Shown here one piece after another: positions 21,731 to 32,062 of a stretch of DNA of 49,000 bases. Origin of the DNA: Adiantum capillus-veneris (taxonomy: Eukaryota; Streptophyta; Polypodiopsida; Polypodiales; Pteridaceae); assembly GCA_014529385.2 (NCBI GenBank), contig CM043953.1:71015372-71064371 (forward strand), read 5' to 3'. The notes under the pieces are model-generated. The model did not search any database, had not been told where the DNA came from, and was given only the letters and a program-made list of their open reading frames with translations. A program made the position numbers and the translations under genes. Each line of letters starts with the position of its first letter. The first letter of the stretch is position 1.

Positions 21731-21850
21731 TTTTTTTTTTTTGCAAAACTCACAAATTGTGAGTGAATTGTATTAATCACAGTGTCAAAATTACAAAACA
21801 ACCTCAAGCTCAGGCCAATCCTTGAGGTGCTGAAGATTACAAATTGAATG
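21731..21850 (-). mobile_element. LINE relic 6: 3' end only, minus strand
   Basis: On the minus strand the stretch ends with the stem-loop ACTCAC/GTGAGT (21748-21764), then TTTTGC and an A run (the T run at 21731-21742). This repeats the 3' end at 17206-17240 on the other strand. Confidence 0.65.
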
Positions 21851-23060
21851 TCTACAACCTCTCACCAACAGAGTGGCTACTCTTATATTCAAGTGGAAAA
21901 TCTACACAACAAAGCGATATCGAACTCATGAACCTAAAGATCAGAACCAATCTTGTTGCATAAGCCAGTCTGCCACGAGCAGTTTTGTGCACCCTATGAT
22001 AGCCCATGCACAATTTTAAAAAAAGTGTTTCCTTGCCCTTGCTCACACGTGCAAGCTATGTCTGCCACCTACCCGCCCAAGTGCACATTCGCTGTTTTCT
22101 CACAACCCTCCTTGTCTGGACCATTGACACTTGGAAAGCCTTCCCTTTTCCTACTCAATCCACAAATTGGATCTCGTGAGATTCTTGCTAAACAAAGGTT
22201 CCAAAATCGTAGCTACATGCAGTCCTTAATTGCCAGAAACATAAAGAACCACAGTCCATTATCTTTATATAGAAAAGGAGAAAAGAAAGATCTACATAAA
22301 GCACCACTCATTCCCACTTATCTGAAGGGTTTACAACCTGTCTTAGTTGTTTACTCAAGGTTTGATAAAGAAAGCCCATCAAGGTTTTCTTTGCAAAGGC
22401 CTACCCTAGGGCTCTACTAGAAGGACACCTCCCAAGACATTCTAGTAAAGTAAAATTTTCTCCTTTGTCTCAAGAGCCCAACAAGCCTTGATAAAAGTCA
22501 AGGCCAAACCAAGGGAATGTGATTGGAGAGCCTTTGAAGGCTTTTGTCCATCTTGGTTGTATCCAGGGTGTAGATGACTTTGAATCCGATTGCCTCCACT
22601 TTTGAGCCCCCTTGATTCATGTGCCCACTTTTATTTCAAATCTAGGGCCAATTCACATGCATTTAAACTTTTGCACTACCATCGATGCGAATCGGGGCTC
22701 GCTCCCCCTCTCCTTGGCTAAAAAGCCTTGGGTAATCATCATATACACATCCCTTCACATGAACTCGGAGAGAACTGAACCTTGATAGCCTCAATTTGTG
22801 TTCTTCATTATGAGCTCTTGATTGTGGTGTTATGTTCTTTGCTTTGCAGAACAAGTACACACACATACACTTTATGATTCATATGAATTTGTAGTGGGAA
22901 GCACTTGCTCAAAAAGGCCACATTTTCTTGGCCTTAATTTTTAAGGTCAAACTAACGAGACAATTGGCATTTATGCCTCATTGTAAGGTACCTCACCGTG
23001 ACCCAATTTGATGCCTTGAAAATGGACGTGACAGGTCCATGAGACAACTGGGATTTAGAA
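21851..23060. other. Gene-free stretch
   Basis: A 155-codon plus-strand frame (21953-22420) has no motif I recognise and no splice or promoter support. No repeat stands out. Confidence 0.4.
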
Positions 23061-23064
23061 ACTA

Positions 23065-23284
23065 TAGAGTTCCGGAAAAATCAATTTCACAAACATACAG
23101 AATTCCCTTTGCGGCAGATTCAAAGAGGAAATTTTTCAAAATAGCTGGTTTTTTTTTTTACAAGTTTACTCTATTTTTTCAAATTTTTCATGCGAATTTT
23201 CTCCTTCTTCCCCTCCTTTCGACTGGCTACTTTGATTTTTCATCCGGCTCAAGGCTAAGCTAAGGCAAACTTTTCCCAAACACT
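23065..23284. repeat. Short TIR-like dispersed repeat, copy 2
   Basis: It matches 48685-48899 in order: gaaaaatcaatttcacaaac, agaggaaatttttca, ctctattttttcaa, ttctccttcttcccctc, and the end ttttcccaaacact. The right end shows the TIR; the left end is decayed. Confidence 0.7.
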
Positions 23285-23688
23285 CCGTAATATCTACTAA
23301 CATAATATGGCGAAGGCCGTGACTTTTTACACGTGTCACGTTCTGAGAGATGAATGTTATAAGCCAAAAGTGGGGGAGCAAAAAAGAGAGAGAGAGCTCA
23401 GAGGGCGAGTAAAGGAGAGAGAGAGCCAGTCGAATGCGGCCGACAGTACTCGTATAACCAAAAATGCCCTTTTGTTTTTGCAAATTAAGGTCCAATGAGC
23501 TTACAAGACTGTATACGTGAGCCATTGTTGCAAGCACTTGTTTTTTTTTTAATTCTTTGCAAATTATTAAGGGTACAATCATGATGATGCAAACAATAAT
23601 ATCCTTTTAGAGGATGTAGCCATTAGCAACAACAGCAATTTAAAAGTGATATGGATGTGAACACGTACTGCCCCAAATTTTAGAAATG

Positions 23689-23731
<43 letters not shown>

Positions 23732-23960
23732 GTTTGGTGGGGGGGGGGGGAGAGGGAGAAGGAGAGGGACAGGGAGAGACAGATTATAAAGTCTACAAGC
23801 TATTACACAAATGCTAAATTATGTAGATCCGCTAGATAAAAAATAAATCCTTCGTTGATAATCATCACACAATGCCTTTCATAATGTGAACCAGAGCCAC
23901 ACTATTGATGTGTCAAAAAGCAAGTCTCAACAATGGCTTTGATTTTACTTTATTTTATAT
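23285..23960. other. Gene-free stretch with GA and G tracts
   Basis: It contains a perfect GA array (23693-23729) and a run of 10 G (23741-23750). No gene is seen. Confidence 0.5.
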
Positions 23961-23964
23961 CTTT

Positions 23965-24420
23965 CTTTAGCTACTCACCAAGTGTGAGTAGAAATGTATT
24001 AATTACAAGCCTCATTGTTTGATTTATTTTTAATTTGGCAAAACTCACAGTGGTGAGTAGATTATATTAGCATAACCAAAAGATTACAAATTATCACCAT
24101 GCTCTTGACGAGCAATGACTTCTTCAAGGGATCGTAGACACATCCACTAACAGGGGAGCCACCCCACAATAGTAGATGAGCCCACACCTTTACTCATGCA
24201 AGTTAGTCATTGCGGTGCCCATGGCTCTGTTTCACTCAGAGAGTTCATTTGTTTCCCAATGACAAAGATGGTCCCCCCTCCTTTCTTTCATGAACTTAGC
24301 CATTTCTATGGTGTTCTCAAAGATCCAACATTGCCTTCCAAACATGTTTGAAGTAACAAAATCTCATGATTTTGTGTTGCGATGAGCAGCGCTTCTGCGT
24401 TACATAAACTTCTTCAACTA
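23965..24420 (-). mobile_element. LINE relics 7 and 8: two 3' ends in tandem, minus strand
   Basis: The larger piece (24043-24420) is the complement of the LINE 3' region: the HKIMRFCYFKHVWKA-like frame near 24330-24390, ggggtggctcccct near 24155, and the hairpin ACTCAC/GTGAGT at 24043-24058 followed by an A-rich tail on the minus strand. A second hairpin TACTCAC/GTGAGTA with its flank lies at 23972-23990. Copia RT coding stops at 24421 exactly where this begins. Confidence 0.7.
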
Positions 24421-24422
24421 TG

Positions 24423-24974
24423 TCACCAATGTACATCCCAACCAAAATGAGCTGCCAATGCACATAGAAAACGTACAGTAGTCATAAGACAAGTGGGAGC
24501 AAAAGTCTCTTCATAATCTATGCCTTTTTGTTGTGCATAACCCTTTGCAACAAGTCGAGCCTTATAGTGACCAATCTCACCATCTGGCTTGCGTTTCAAC
24601 TTGTAAACCCACTTCGTGTCAATGGCCTTTTTGCCAGGACACAAATCACATAAAGTCCATGTGTCATTTTCTATAAGTGCATCATATTAGGATTGCATGG
24701 CAGCCATCCAATTTTTTGCTTCATCAAAAGATAGAGGTTCCTCAACATCATGTAAGCTAGATACAGCCAAAGCATCTGATGCATAAGTTGCATGGCGAGA
24801 ACCTGAACGAGTACGACTAGACAAAGGTGCATCCAATTTACTGTCACGTGATGTATGCACCAGCCATTTTGGCATACCTCTAGCCTGCTCATTTTCAGCC
24901 CTTTCCTCATCAAGTATATCATGTACATCTGCATCAATAATAGGTTGATCTATAACATTTTCACAAACCCCCAT
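24423..24974 (-). pseudogene. Copia RT, N-terminal part, with integrase-RT linker
   Basis: The minus frame 24974-24687 carries the linker (SSRTRSGSR, then PLSFDEAKNWMAAMQS) and, after one stop and YDALIENDTW, continues in 24644-24423 as KKAIDTKWVYKLKRKPDGEIGHYKARLVAKGY, with GIDYEETFAPT and TTVRFLCALAAHFGWDVHW. This is the conserved start of Copia RT. The catalytic motifs (LDVKTAFL-type motif A and YVDD) lie beyond the truncation, so no polymerase activity is possible. Confidence 0.85.
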
Positions 24975-25000
24975 AGGCTGTACATTTTCCTCACTGGAGT

Positions 25001-25990
25001 TTACATTCGAACTTCACCACTAAAAAGAGGCAACAAAGTGTCATAAATATCTTGCGAGCTTACATTATTGTCTCTAGTACATGACAGCAAGGGCTGAACA
25101 GAATCTTCCACAAACACAACATCCCATGAAACTAGAATACGCTTTGTTTGTGGATGATACAATAATCTATAACCTTTGCTTTTAGCACTATAACCAACAA
25201 AAATACATTTGAGAGTCTTATCATCCATTTTTTTGTGTTGTGTTTGTGGCACCACAGCATATACCAAATAGCCAAAAACACGCATGTGCTCAATAGAAGG
25301 CTTTCTATCATGCCATGCTTCATATGGAGTAATAGACTGCAAAGCTTTTGTAGGACACTTGTTTAGTACATAAGAGGCACACACGATGGCCTCAAGCCAA
25401 AACGAATGCGACAAAGCTTCACTTTTGATCATACATCGTGCCATTTTTGTAAGTCACATGTTTTTCCTCTCGGCAACACCATTTTGATGAGGCATATAAG
25501 GCACTGTACATTGGTGTTTTATCCCACGAATAACCAGAAATGCATTAAATGCATGAGACATATACTCCTCCCTCGATCAGAATGGAGGGTGCCCATATTA
25601 CATTTCGAGACATTTTCAACCATAGCCAGAAATTGTTTGAAGCACATAAAAACTTCGGACTTCTCTTTAAGCGGATACGCCCACGTATGCCTAGAGTAAT
25701 CATTAATGAAAGTCACAAAGTAAAGGTAATTGCCCAAGGACGGAGTTTGCATGGGCCCACAAACATCACTATGCACAAGCTGCAACATGCATGTGGTCCT
25801 AACTGAACCATCCTTTGGAAAATTCAAATGCTACATCTTACCCAAAATACAGTCTTCACAAACATGTTTGATAGGTGCTTCAAGAGGCGGCAAAGAAGCA
25901 ACCATATCAAATTTCTGTAAACGCAACAAACTAGCAAAATTCAGATGACCAAAACAAGCATGCCAAAGTTTTGCATCTGAAATAGCCTTT
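25001..25990 (-). pseudogene. Copia integrase
   Basis: The minus frames give the HHCC zinc finger (LWHACFGHLNF and CEDCILGKM, 25830-25970), the first catalytic Asp in LVHSDVCGPM, INDYSRHTW, the second Asp in TLHSDRG (near 25570), then, after a frame change, GIKHQCTVPYMPHQNGVAERKN with the catalytic Glu. The C-terminal part (25444-25001) shows SFWLEAIVCASYVLNKCPTKAL, PYEAWHDRKPS, VFGYLVYA and KCIFVGYSAKSKGYRL. Integrase joins cDNA to chromosomal DNA. Stops near 25830 and 25445 break it. Confidence 0.9.
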
Positions 25991-26016
25991 GAATCCACGA
26001 CTGCATTTGCAAAATT

Positions 26017-26499
26017 CTACCCACACTTTTCATACAAAGTGAGCTTATACAGCCCACGGCATAAAAATCTAGATGCAACAATTTCATCGCCGAAACTAAG
26101 ATCATGTACAGTACATCTGTCATCCACAAATTTGACTATAAGACCAAGTTTAGCAAGTGCAGATACAAACAAAAGATTCTTCTTGATCCCAGGTACATAA
26201 AGTGCATCAACAAGTGTGAAAGAACTGCCATTTGCAGCAGTAAGCACAATATTTCCAACTCCCTGAACCAGATAAGACGCATTGTTGGCACAAGTAACTG
26301 AATTCCCATGAGGGATAGACTCAAGAGAGGTGAACAAATCACAATGTGAGCTAATGTGCTTTGTAGCACCACTGTCAAAATACCACACACGTAAATCTGC
26401 AACAACTGACATGCATGCATCATGGACAACAGGATTATAGGTACACTTTGCACTAAAAGCCCATTCTGTATCAACATCAGCATCACAGTCTCCTTTCAC
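26017..26499 (-). pseudogene. Copia protease
   Basis: The minus frame (160 codons) contains VWYFDSGATKHIS, the D-S-G-A catalytic loop of Copia protease, followed by SLESIPHGNSVTCANNASYLVQGVGNIVL and LYVPGIKKNLLFVSALAKLG, the usual downstream pattern. It lies in frame with gag across a TAG at 26597-26599. The protease cuts the element polyprotein. The active-site residues look intact. Confidence 0.85.
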
Positions 26500-26591
26500 A
26501 GAAGACTCAACAATAGCTGCATTTGTAGTGAAACCAGCATTTGCAGTGGAACCACGCTCTTTCTTCTTAGCCTCTTTGGCCTTCAGCTTAG

Positions 26592-27438
26592 GACACTACT
26601 TGATCAAGTGATCATTAGCTTTACAATAATGGCAACGCATCTTCTTTTTGTCCTTATCACCAGAATTTCCAGATGAATAGATGCCATTAGAAACATTAGG
26701 AACAAATGATTTTCGACTCGCAGAAGAACCATGAGAAGTGGTTGCATTACTGTTACCACCTTTTCTTTGAGCAACAATATAAGCATGTTCAATTGGACGT
26801 TGTCTTGTCCTTTTTTTTTGGGAAAGTGATTCTTGCAACAGCAATGTGCATAATGCATCAAACTTGACAACTTCAGGATTTCCTTGGGTCATAAGTCTCC
26901 AAGTACTAGCAAACGTCTAGTAAGAATCTGGCAAGGCATCAAGAATAGTCTGCAAAAGGGAACTGTCTGAAATGACTTCACCTGTAGAAATAAGTTTCTC
27001 ATTGGTATCCTTGACATGAGCAAGGAAAGTGTTGATGTCATCTTCCTCATGCATAGTCTTTGATTGCAGCTCTTTACGCATCAATGCAGTTTTAGCCTCA
27101 TTGCGACTTACATAAAGACCAACCAGAATATCCCAAGCCTGTTTTGCAGATTTAGCTAAACAAATGTGAGGAGTAATAATGCGCTTCATAGACAACGCAC
27201 AATCAATGCATGAGCCTACGCATCTTTTACATCCCAACGAGCTTGTTCTATCGTAGGCAAAACAACTCTAACAGCAGCAAGACTTGCAACATTGCCTACA
27301 TCCTCAGAACCAGGACATACATCAATGCCTTGCACAATATTCTAGACACCCTTTGACACAAGAACATGTTGCATCATGTAAGCCCACATAGGGTAACTAT
27401 CCCCATCCAAAGAACACGTCTGTGTTGTTGTCGGCCAT
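26592..27438 (-). pseudogene. Copia gag (UBN2-type) with zinc knuckle
   Basis: Gag opens MADNNTDVF at 27438 on the minus strand and shows YPMWAYMMQHVLVSK, ITPHICLAKSAKQAWDILVGLY, LDALPDSY and LMTQGNPEV. It ends with the CCHC knuckle MRCHYCKANDHLIK, then a TAG at 26597-26599 where the relatives at 43.3 and 45.2 kb have Gln, then CP. Other stops lie near 27377 and 26916, and a frame change is near 27240. The same protein fragments, with their own lesions, occur in the two plus-strand copies. Confidence 0.85.
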
Positions 27439-27752
27439 GGCAAATGCTTGCACCTGATGTGAAAACTGTCCAGAAAGAGGAGAAACAAAGAGGGAACAAC
27501 ACGTGCTATATAGCACCAATCCTAGAAGATTGTAAGGGATTTGTTATGCAAGAAATGGCACTGACAGAAATTTTGCACAAAATGACAAAATAGCCTGTGT
27601 AGTACTACCTGTACTGGAAACGGAGGCCGAAATGAGCCCAAATCAAAAGTCTGAGCAGACCTGCGAACGCGCGCCAAAGCTCACAAAAATTGAGTAAAGT
27701 GAGCAGGCGTGTAATGGAGCTGTTGCCGACTAAGCCCGGGAGGACACAACCT

Positions 27753-27764
27753 GCTCTGATACCA
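27753..27764 (-). other. Primer binding site for initiator Met-tRNA
   Basis: The minus strand reads TGGTATCAGAGC two bases inside the LTR end (…CCAACA). Confidence 0.9.
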
Positions 27765-27766
27765 AT

Positions 27767-27974
27767 TGTTGGAATTAGGGTTGCAAGAAAACACACACAG
27801 CTTGGAGAAGATGAAGGAAGCTCAAGGCACACAATAAAGAGTGTTTTACTTAGTGCCCTAGAATGATAGGCGTATATACAATGCACGGGGGAAAAAACCT
27901 CCTAAGGAGGGGAAAAATGCCCTGACGGCCCGAAGTGTATTCACACACATCACTACCTCATGTATATAGTAACA
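27767..27974 (-). repeat. 5' LTR of the minus-strand Copia element
   Basis: On the minus strand it runs from TGTTACTATATACATG to CCTAATTCCAACA. It matches the LTRs at 41785-42015 and 43702-43932 in blocks (gaggtagtgatgtgtgtgaa, cgtgcattgtatatacgcc, gtgtgccttgagcttcctt) and is about 23 bp shorter. Confidence 0.85.
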
Positions 27975-28066
27975 CACACCAGCTCGTCGTCTTCTGTGGA
28001 TTGGGTTCATTCTCTCCTATCCACTGGGTATAATGGCCTTGGTCAGGTGCTTCCAACTCCCTACGC

Positions 28067-28068
<2 letters not shown>

Positions 28069-28132
<64 letters not shown>
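28069..28132. repeat. (CA)32 microsatellite
   Basis: It is a perfect CA array about 95 bp outside the Copia LTR. Confidence 0.95.
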
Positions 28133-28135
<3 letters not shown>

Positions 28136-28259
28136 GCATTGCGCACTCCCACAGAGATGCGCACAACAAAAAAGTATCGCGCTATGTCTCCACCTGGGCT
28201 TGACACATCACCATGTCTCTGCCTCTAGGAGGCCTTTCCCCCCCTATCGACCTGACAAG

Positions 28260-28261
<2 letters not shown>

Positions 28262-28331
<70 letters not shown>
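28262..28331. repeat. (CT)35 microsatellite
   Basis: It is a perfect CT array following the CA array by 130 bp. Between them is unrecognised sequence. Confidence 0.95.
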
Positions 28332-28332
<1 letters not shown>

Positions 28333-28700
28333 ACACGTGCCATCTCCCTAGTTATTCACTTTAAAGAGCACAGAGCATCTCCTGAGATTCTCATTAAAAC
28401 AAATGGTTTTAAAATTGTTCATACATATTTCCTATTTGTCGTGTAAATTCTAGGTAGAAAATAAAAAAATCCTAGCTGTCATTTTGTTAGACCTTTATTA
28501 TTTTCAAAGTAAAAATTTGGGCATTTTAGTATTAGATCTTGATAAATACCTTAGATTTTGGCATCAACCCTAGTTTTCTATTTAGTCTTACCTTTGAAAA
28601 AAAAGAGGCATGATCATGAGCTATTCCTACACTCTAATTCCCCCCCCCCCCCCGGTCCTCTCATTGTGAACATGGGGGCTGGCCTCAAGGTCCTTCCTTT
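28332..28700. other. Gene-free stretch before the LINE
   Basis: It is AT-rich, with a run of 15 C at 28639-28653. It may be the 5' part of LINE ORF1, but no motif is seen. Confidence 0.4.
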
Positions 28701-28724
28701 AAACTTGGCACCTTCTTTGGGGCA

Positions 28725-28763
28725 TGTTCCAAGTGTAACAAATTTGGGCACTTTGCAAGATCA
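28725..28763 (+). pseudogene. LINE ORF1 zinc knuckle, last Cys lost
   Basis: The frame reads ACSKCNKFGHFARS, the C-x2-C-x4-H-x4-C knuckle of plant LINE ORF1 with Ser in place of the last Cys. ORF1 protein binds the element RNA. Confidence 0.6.
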
Positions 28764-28824
28764 TTTCCAACTACTTTAGTAATGACTCTATGCCCCGGTA
28801 GTTGGTGAACAAGTCACGCCTGCA

Positions 28825-29310
28825 ATGGATAAGATGGTTATTGAAGAGGAAACTCCACAAAAGGGTATTGAGAAGGCACAAGAAGATGGGCAACCTGATT
28901 TTGACAAGGTAACCCTAAGGAATATGGACAACCCCACCAAAGCCCATCTTAGCAATGTTAAGGCCACCCCTAGGTATGTTTCATGTCCACTGTCGAGAAC
29001 AAATGGTCATCCCCTATGGTTCAAAATATTCTTCTCTCTACAGTATTTGAAAAGAAAGAAGAAGGATGGCACCAAGTATCTAACATGCCATGTAAGCGTT
29101 GCAAATCCCATACGGGAGCGGCAGGGGCGGCAGGGCCAGTTATTCCCCTTCCTCTATGATAATATCTTTGAGGTTCTTCGGAATGTTAACCCAGAATACC
29201 TGAAGGTTATCGAGGGGAATGGGATTGATCTAATGGAGGAGGGCAACCGAAAAGAGGGCATGAAAGAAGATTTCTTAGAGGTGGAAGAGTTTATACCCCT
29301 CTTTCAGTAG
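28825..29310 (+). pseudogene. LINE ORF1/ORF2 junction frame
   Basis: This 161-codon frame runs from MDKMVIEEE to EFIPLFQ. It is rich in charged residues with a Lys/Arg-rich centre and has no recognised motif. It lies between the ORF1 knuckle and the endonuclease start (WNVK at about 29335), so it is probably the ORF1 C-terminus or spacer. Function is not shown by the sequence. Confidence 0.45.
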
Positions 29311-29324
29311 TAGAAGATTCCGTA

Positions 29325-30010
29325 CTTCATTCATGGAATGTGAAGGCTCAAAAACTCAAAAAAAGAGCTCTCTTTTCTAGGAGGAAGTCAGAAAGACAAG
29401 GGTATTAACTATTGGGCTATCCCAGAACATCACCTTGATACTGCTAGCAAAAGATGGCAAGCTATATTGACAAAGTTGGTCTTCTATCGGGAAGGTTCTA
29501 ATGGGTATAGTGGCATCCTCTTATTTGTGGACAAAGATCTAGAGCCAAAAGTGATGTTCAATCATCCCTCCGGGAGAGCTCTAGGAGTTAAGATAAAGTG
29601 ATCATATCACCGTTATCAACATCATCAACATATATGGACCTTGCTCGATGAAGGAAAGAGCAAAGATTTGGGAACAATTAAAAGGCAACCATGTTGAAGG
29701 GGAATGGCTCCTGGTAGGAGACTTTAATATAGTGGAGAAGAGAAGGGATAGAACCAGTGCATCAAACATGTTAGTTGGATTTGACATACCCAAGTGGCTA
29801 AGCCTATGTGAGCAATGGGTGTTGATGGACATGTGGAGGTAGGCCTGTGGAGCAGCACACATGGGTTCACGTACACCAGTCTACAATATGTCGGTATGAC
29901 ATCTCATCCAGATCGTTTCTACTGCTCTCATCAAGTTGATTGGTTGTCCTTATGGCTTGAATTGAAGGTGGTAACTTCACAATGTCTATCAGATCACTAC
30001 CATTAAACAT
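29325..30010 (+). pseudogene. LINE APE-type endonuclease
   Basis: The domain opens with HSWNVKAQKLKKRAL (family SWNVRG) and after broken frames shows INIYGPCSMKERAKIWEQL, then WLLVGDFNIVEKRRDR with the GDFN motif at 29717-29728. It ends with HPDRFYCS and VVTSQCLSDHYH, the SDH motif that carries the catalytic His. The enzyme nicks target DNA to prime reverse transcription. At least four frame changes and stops mean the copy is dead. Confidence 0.8.
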
Positions 30011-30739
30011 AAAATTAATAAAAAACAAAGGAGAAGATCATTGCCCCCAAGGGTCTAATAAGCTACTTATGTAAGGGGCTTACCTCTTTTAGGACCTGCT
30101 CTTCAAAACCCTGACCCTCAAAGCTTTGAGCAAGCTTCGAAAAGATGTGGATTTGGGAAACCCTGGGGCTTGGGATTCTTTTGCCAAGAATATGCAAAAA
30201 GCAATTAAAATTGTAGGGTCTAAAAGGAAGAAATATCAAGAGGAGCGCCTTAAGCAGGTTGTGATGAAGTTGAGCTTCTAACCACCAAAAAACGAGAAGA
30301 GTTTGCTGCCTTAGAGGCTGAGCACAAAATATGTCTAGAAGCTAAAGCGGATTTAACCGACCACCAACTAGAGGAGGTGAGGAAGTCTAGAATCCTATTT
30401 AAAGAAACATATCTCCAGCCAGAGGAGGCCAAGCATGCACACTTCTTTAGGGTCCTCAAAGTCAAGAGAAATCGGGGCCAGTCCACTCGCTCACAGATGT
30501 GGATGTTAATTAAATCAGAGATCCCGATGAAATGGCTCAATTACTGCTTAAGTTTTAGCCACCTCCAAACAGATTTTAGGCTAGCTCGAGGCCTGCAACC
30601 TTGAAATGGACAACGTGATCTACTCTTCTTGGGAGCGTAAAAAAACGGTATCCTACTCTAAAGCCAACTACCTGGAGAAGGCATTCACCGAGGAGGAATG
30701 CTCTCTTGTGCTGCAAGCCTTAGTAGGCAAAGAGAAGTC

Positions 30740-31600
30740 CTCTCGTTGAGACGGATTGATTACTAATTTCTTGAAAGAATCTTGGGATGATCTTAAATTC
30801 CCAATCACGAGATTGCTAATCAAGCCTTGATTGATGGAGTCATGGACTTAAGCATTAAAAGAGGCCTCATTAAGCCTATCCCCAAACAAATTTGGTACTT
30901 TCAACTGAAACATTGGCATCCCATAACAATGATGTCAGTAGCCTATAAAATTATCACCAAAACTGTAGACCTCAAGCTCTCCCCCCTCCCGGACAAAGTC
31001 CTTACTCCCCACCATCATGGATTTATCAAGGGAAGGTCAATATATGATAACATTCTGGCAGTAATGATCGGAGAAGAAAGAGTGTATCTTGCTTCAGTTA
31101 GATCTAAATAAAGCTTATGATATAATCGCGTGGTTGTTCATTGAAAATTTCATGAAGTCGCTAGGTTTTGGGTCATGGATGTGCCGACTAATCAGCACCC
31201 TTGGTGTTGGTAGCCAATCGGAGCTCCTTTTCAATGAGAGAATTGTGGGAGCTTTCAAGGTCAAAATATCAATAAAAGAAGGCTGCCCACTTGCCCCTCT
31301 AATGTTCGCCATTGGATCACATCCTCTGGTAACATTACTTGAAGAAAATGCTACTAAAGGGGAGATCCAAGGGTTGACTCTGCCTAATAACAACCAAATT
31401 TTTGCGAAGACTTTTGCGGATGACTCTCTTATTTTCCTCAAAGCGTGCCCTCAGGTTATCAATAAGACTCTAGAAATTGTGCAAACGTGTGCCTTATCGT
31501 TAGGGTCAAAGTGTAGTATTGAAAAATCAAGATTGATCTCTCTCTCCGAGAGCAACTCGTTTGAGGTCAATGTGGACCGGGGAGATAGTGTCTAACGGGA
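30740..31600 (+). pseudogene. LINE reverse transcriptase
   Basis: The frames give RGLIKPIPKQIWYFQLKHW, PITMMSVAYKI, HHHGFIKGRSIYDNIL (30860-31070), then after a frame change LLQLDLNKAYD (motif A, about 31090-31125), then GFGSWMCRLISTLG, ELLFNERIVGAFKVKISIKEGCPLAPLMFAI (motif B) and FADDSLIFLKA with FADD at 31413-31424 (motif C). The catalytic Asp residues are kept even though the frame is broken near 31110 and elsewhere. Confidence 0.9.
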
Positions 31601-32062
31601 AGATATTTTGGCACTTGAGAGCCCCTCTAGAGGTGGATGTAACTCACAAGCAAATATTCCTATGGGTTATGGAGAAGGTAAGAAGCAAGATGTGAAGGTA
31701 GGAGTATGTGCTTCTCCCCTTTTCGAGTAGAGTGAAGGTAATCAAATCATTTATGCTCCCTTATATAGCCTTTAATGGCCAAATGCTTAAGCTAGACAAA
31801 TGCAACTAGAAAGAGTTCTTGAAACCAATAAAGAGATTTTTATAGAAGAACAACACTAAAGACTCAACACCTTGGTAGTGGGCTAAGTGGGAGACAATTG
31901 CGAGACTTGTGGAGCAAGGCGGTTTTGAGATTCTTAACCCTAGCATTCATGTGAAGGCCCAATGTGCCAAGTTTGTGATAGCACTCACAAAGCAAGACTG
32001 GGCTTGGGCTATTATGGCTAGGACCATTATGGAAATCTCCAAATTATGCTCGCAAGGTGGCT
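31601..32062 (+). pseudogene. LINE post-RT segment
   Basis: The translated stretch shows SSRVKVIKSFMLPYIAFNGQMLKLDKCN, then EFLKPIKRFL, WETIARLVEQGGFEILNP and VKAQCAKFVIALTKQDW, the conserved region after RT in plant LINEs, interrupted by three stops. It breaks off near 32062 before the zinc-binding domain. Confidence 0.75.

Larger units (their letters stand above)
24421..27974 (-). mobile_element. Copia retrotransposon, 3'-truncated, minus strand
   Basis: On the minus strand the order is LTR (27974-27767), PBS (27764-27753), gag (27438-26592), protease, integrase and the N-terminal part of RT (to 24421). The main frame is interrupted by several stops and one or two frameshifts, but the motifs are clear. 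The rest of RT, RNase H, PPT and the second LTR are lost: LINE 3' ends replace them at 24420. The truncated elements at 41.7-45.2 kb are the same family. Confidence 0.9.
28700..32062 (+). mobile_element. LINE (non-LTR retrotransposon), longest copy
   Basis: The order is an ORF1-type CCHC knuckle (28725-28763), an uncharacterised frame (28825-29310), APE-type endonuclease (29325-30010), a linker, reverse transcriptase (30740-31600) and post-RT sequence to about 32062. It lacks the zinc-binding domain and 3' tail that the shorter relatives at 13.6, 17.7 and 20.9 kb keep, so it is 3'-truncated. Stops and frameshifts occur in each domain. Confidence 0.85.

Noticed and set aside
21953-22420. 155-codon plus-strand frame as a host gene
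   Set aside because: There is no domain, and no promoter or splice signal stands out. Its composition does not differ from the neighbouring non-coding DNA.
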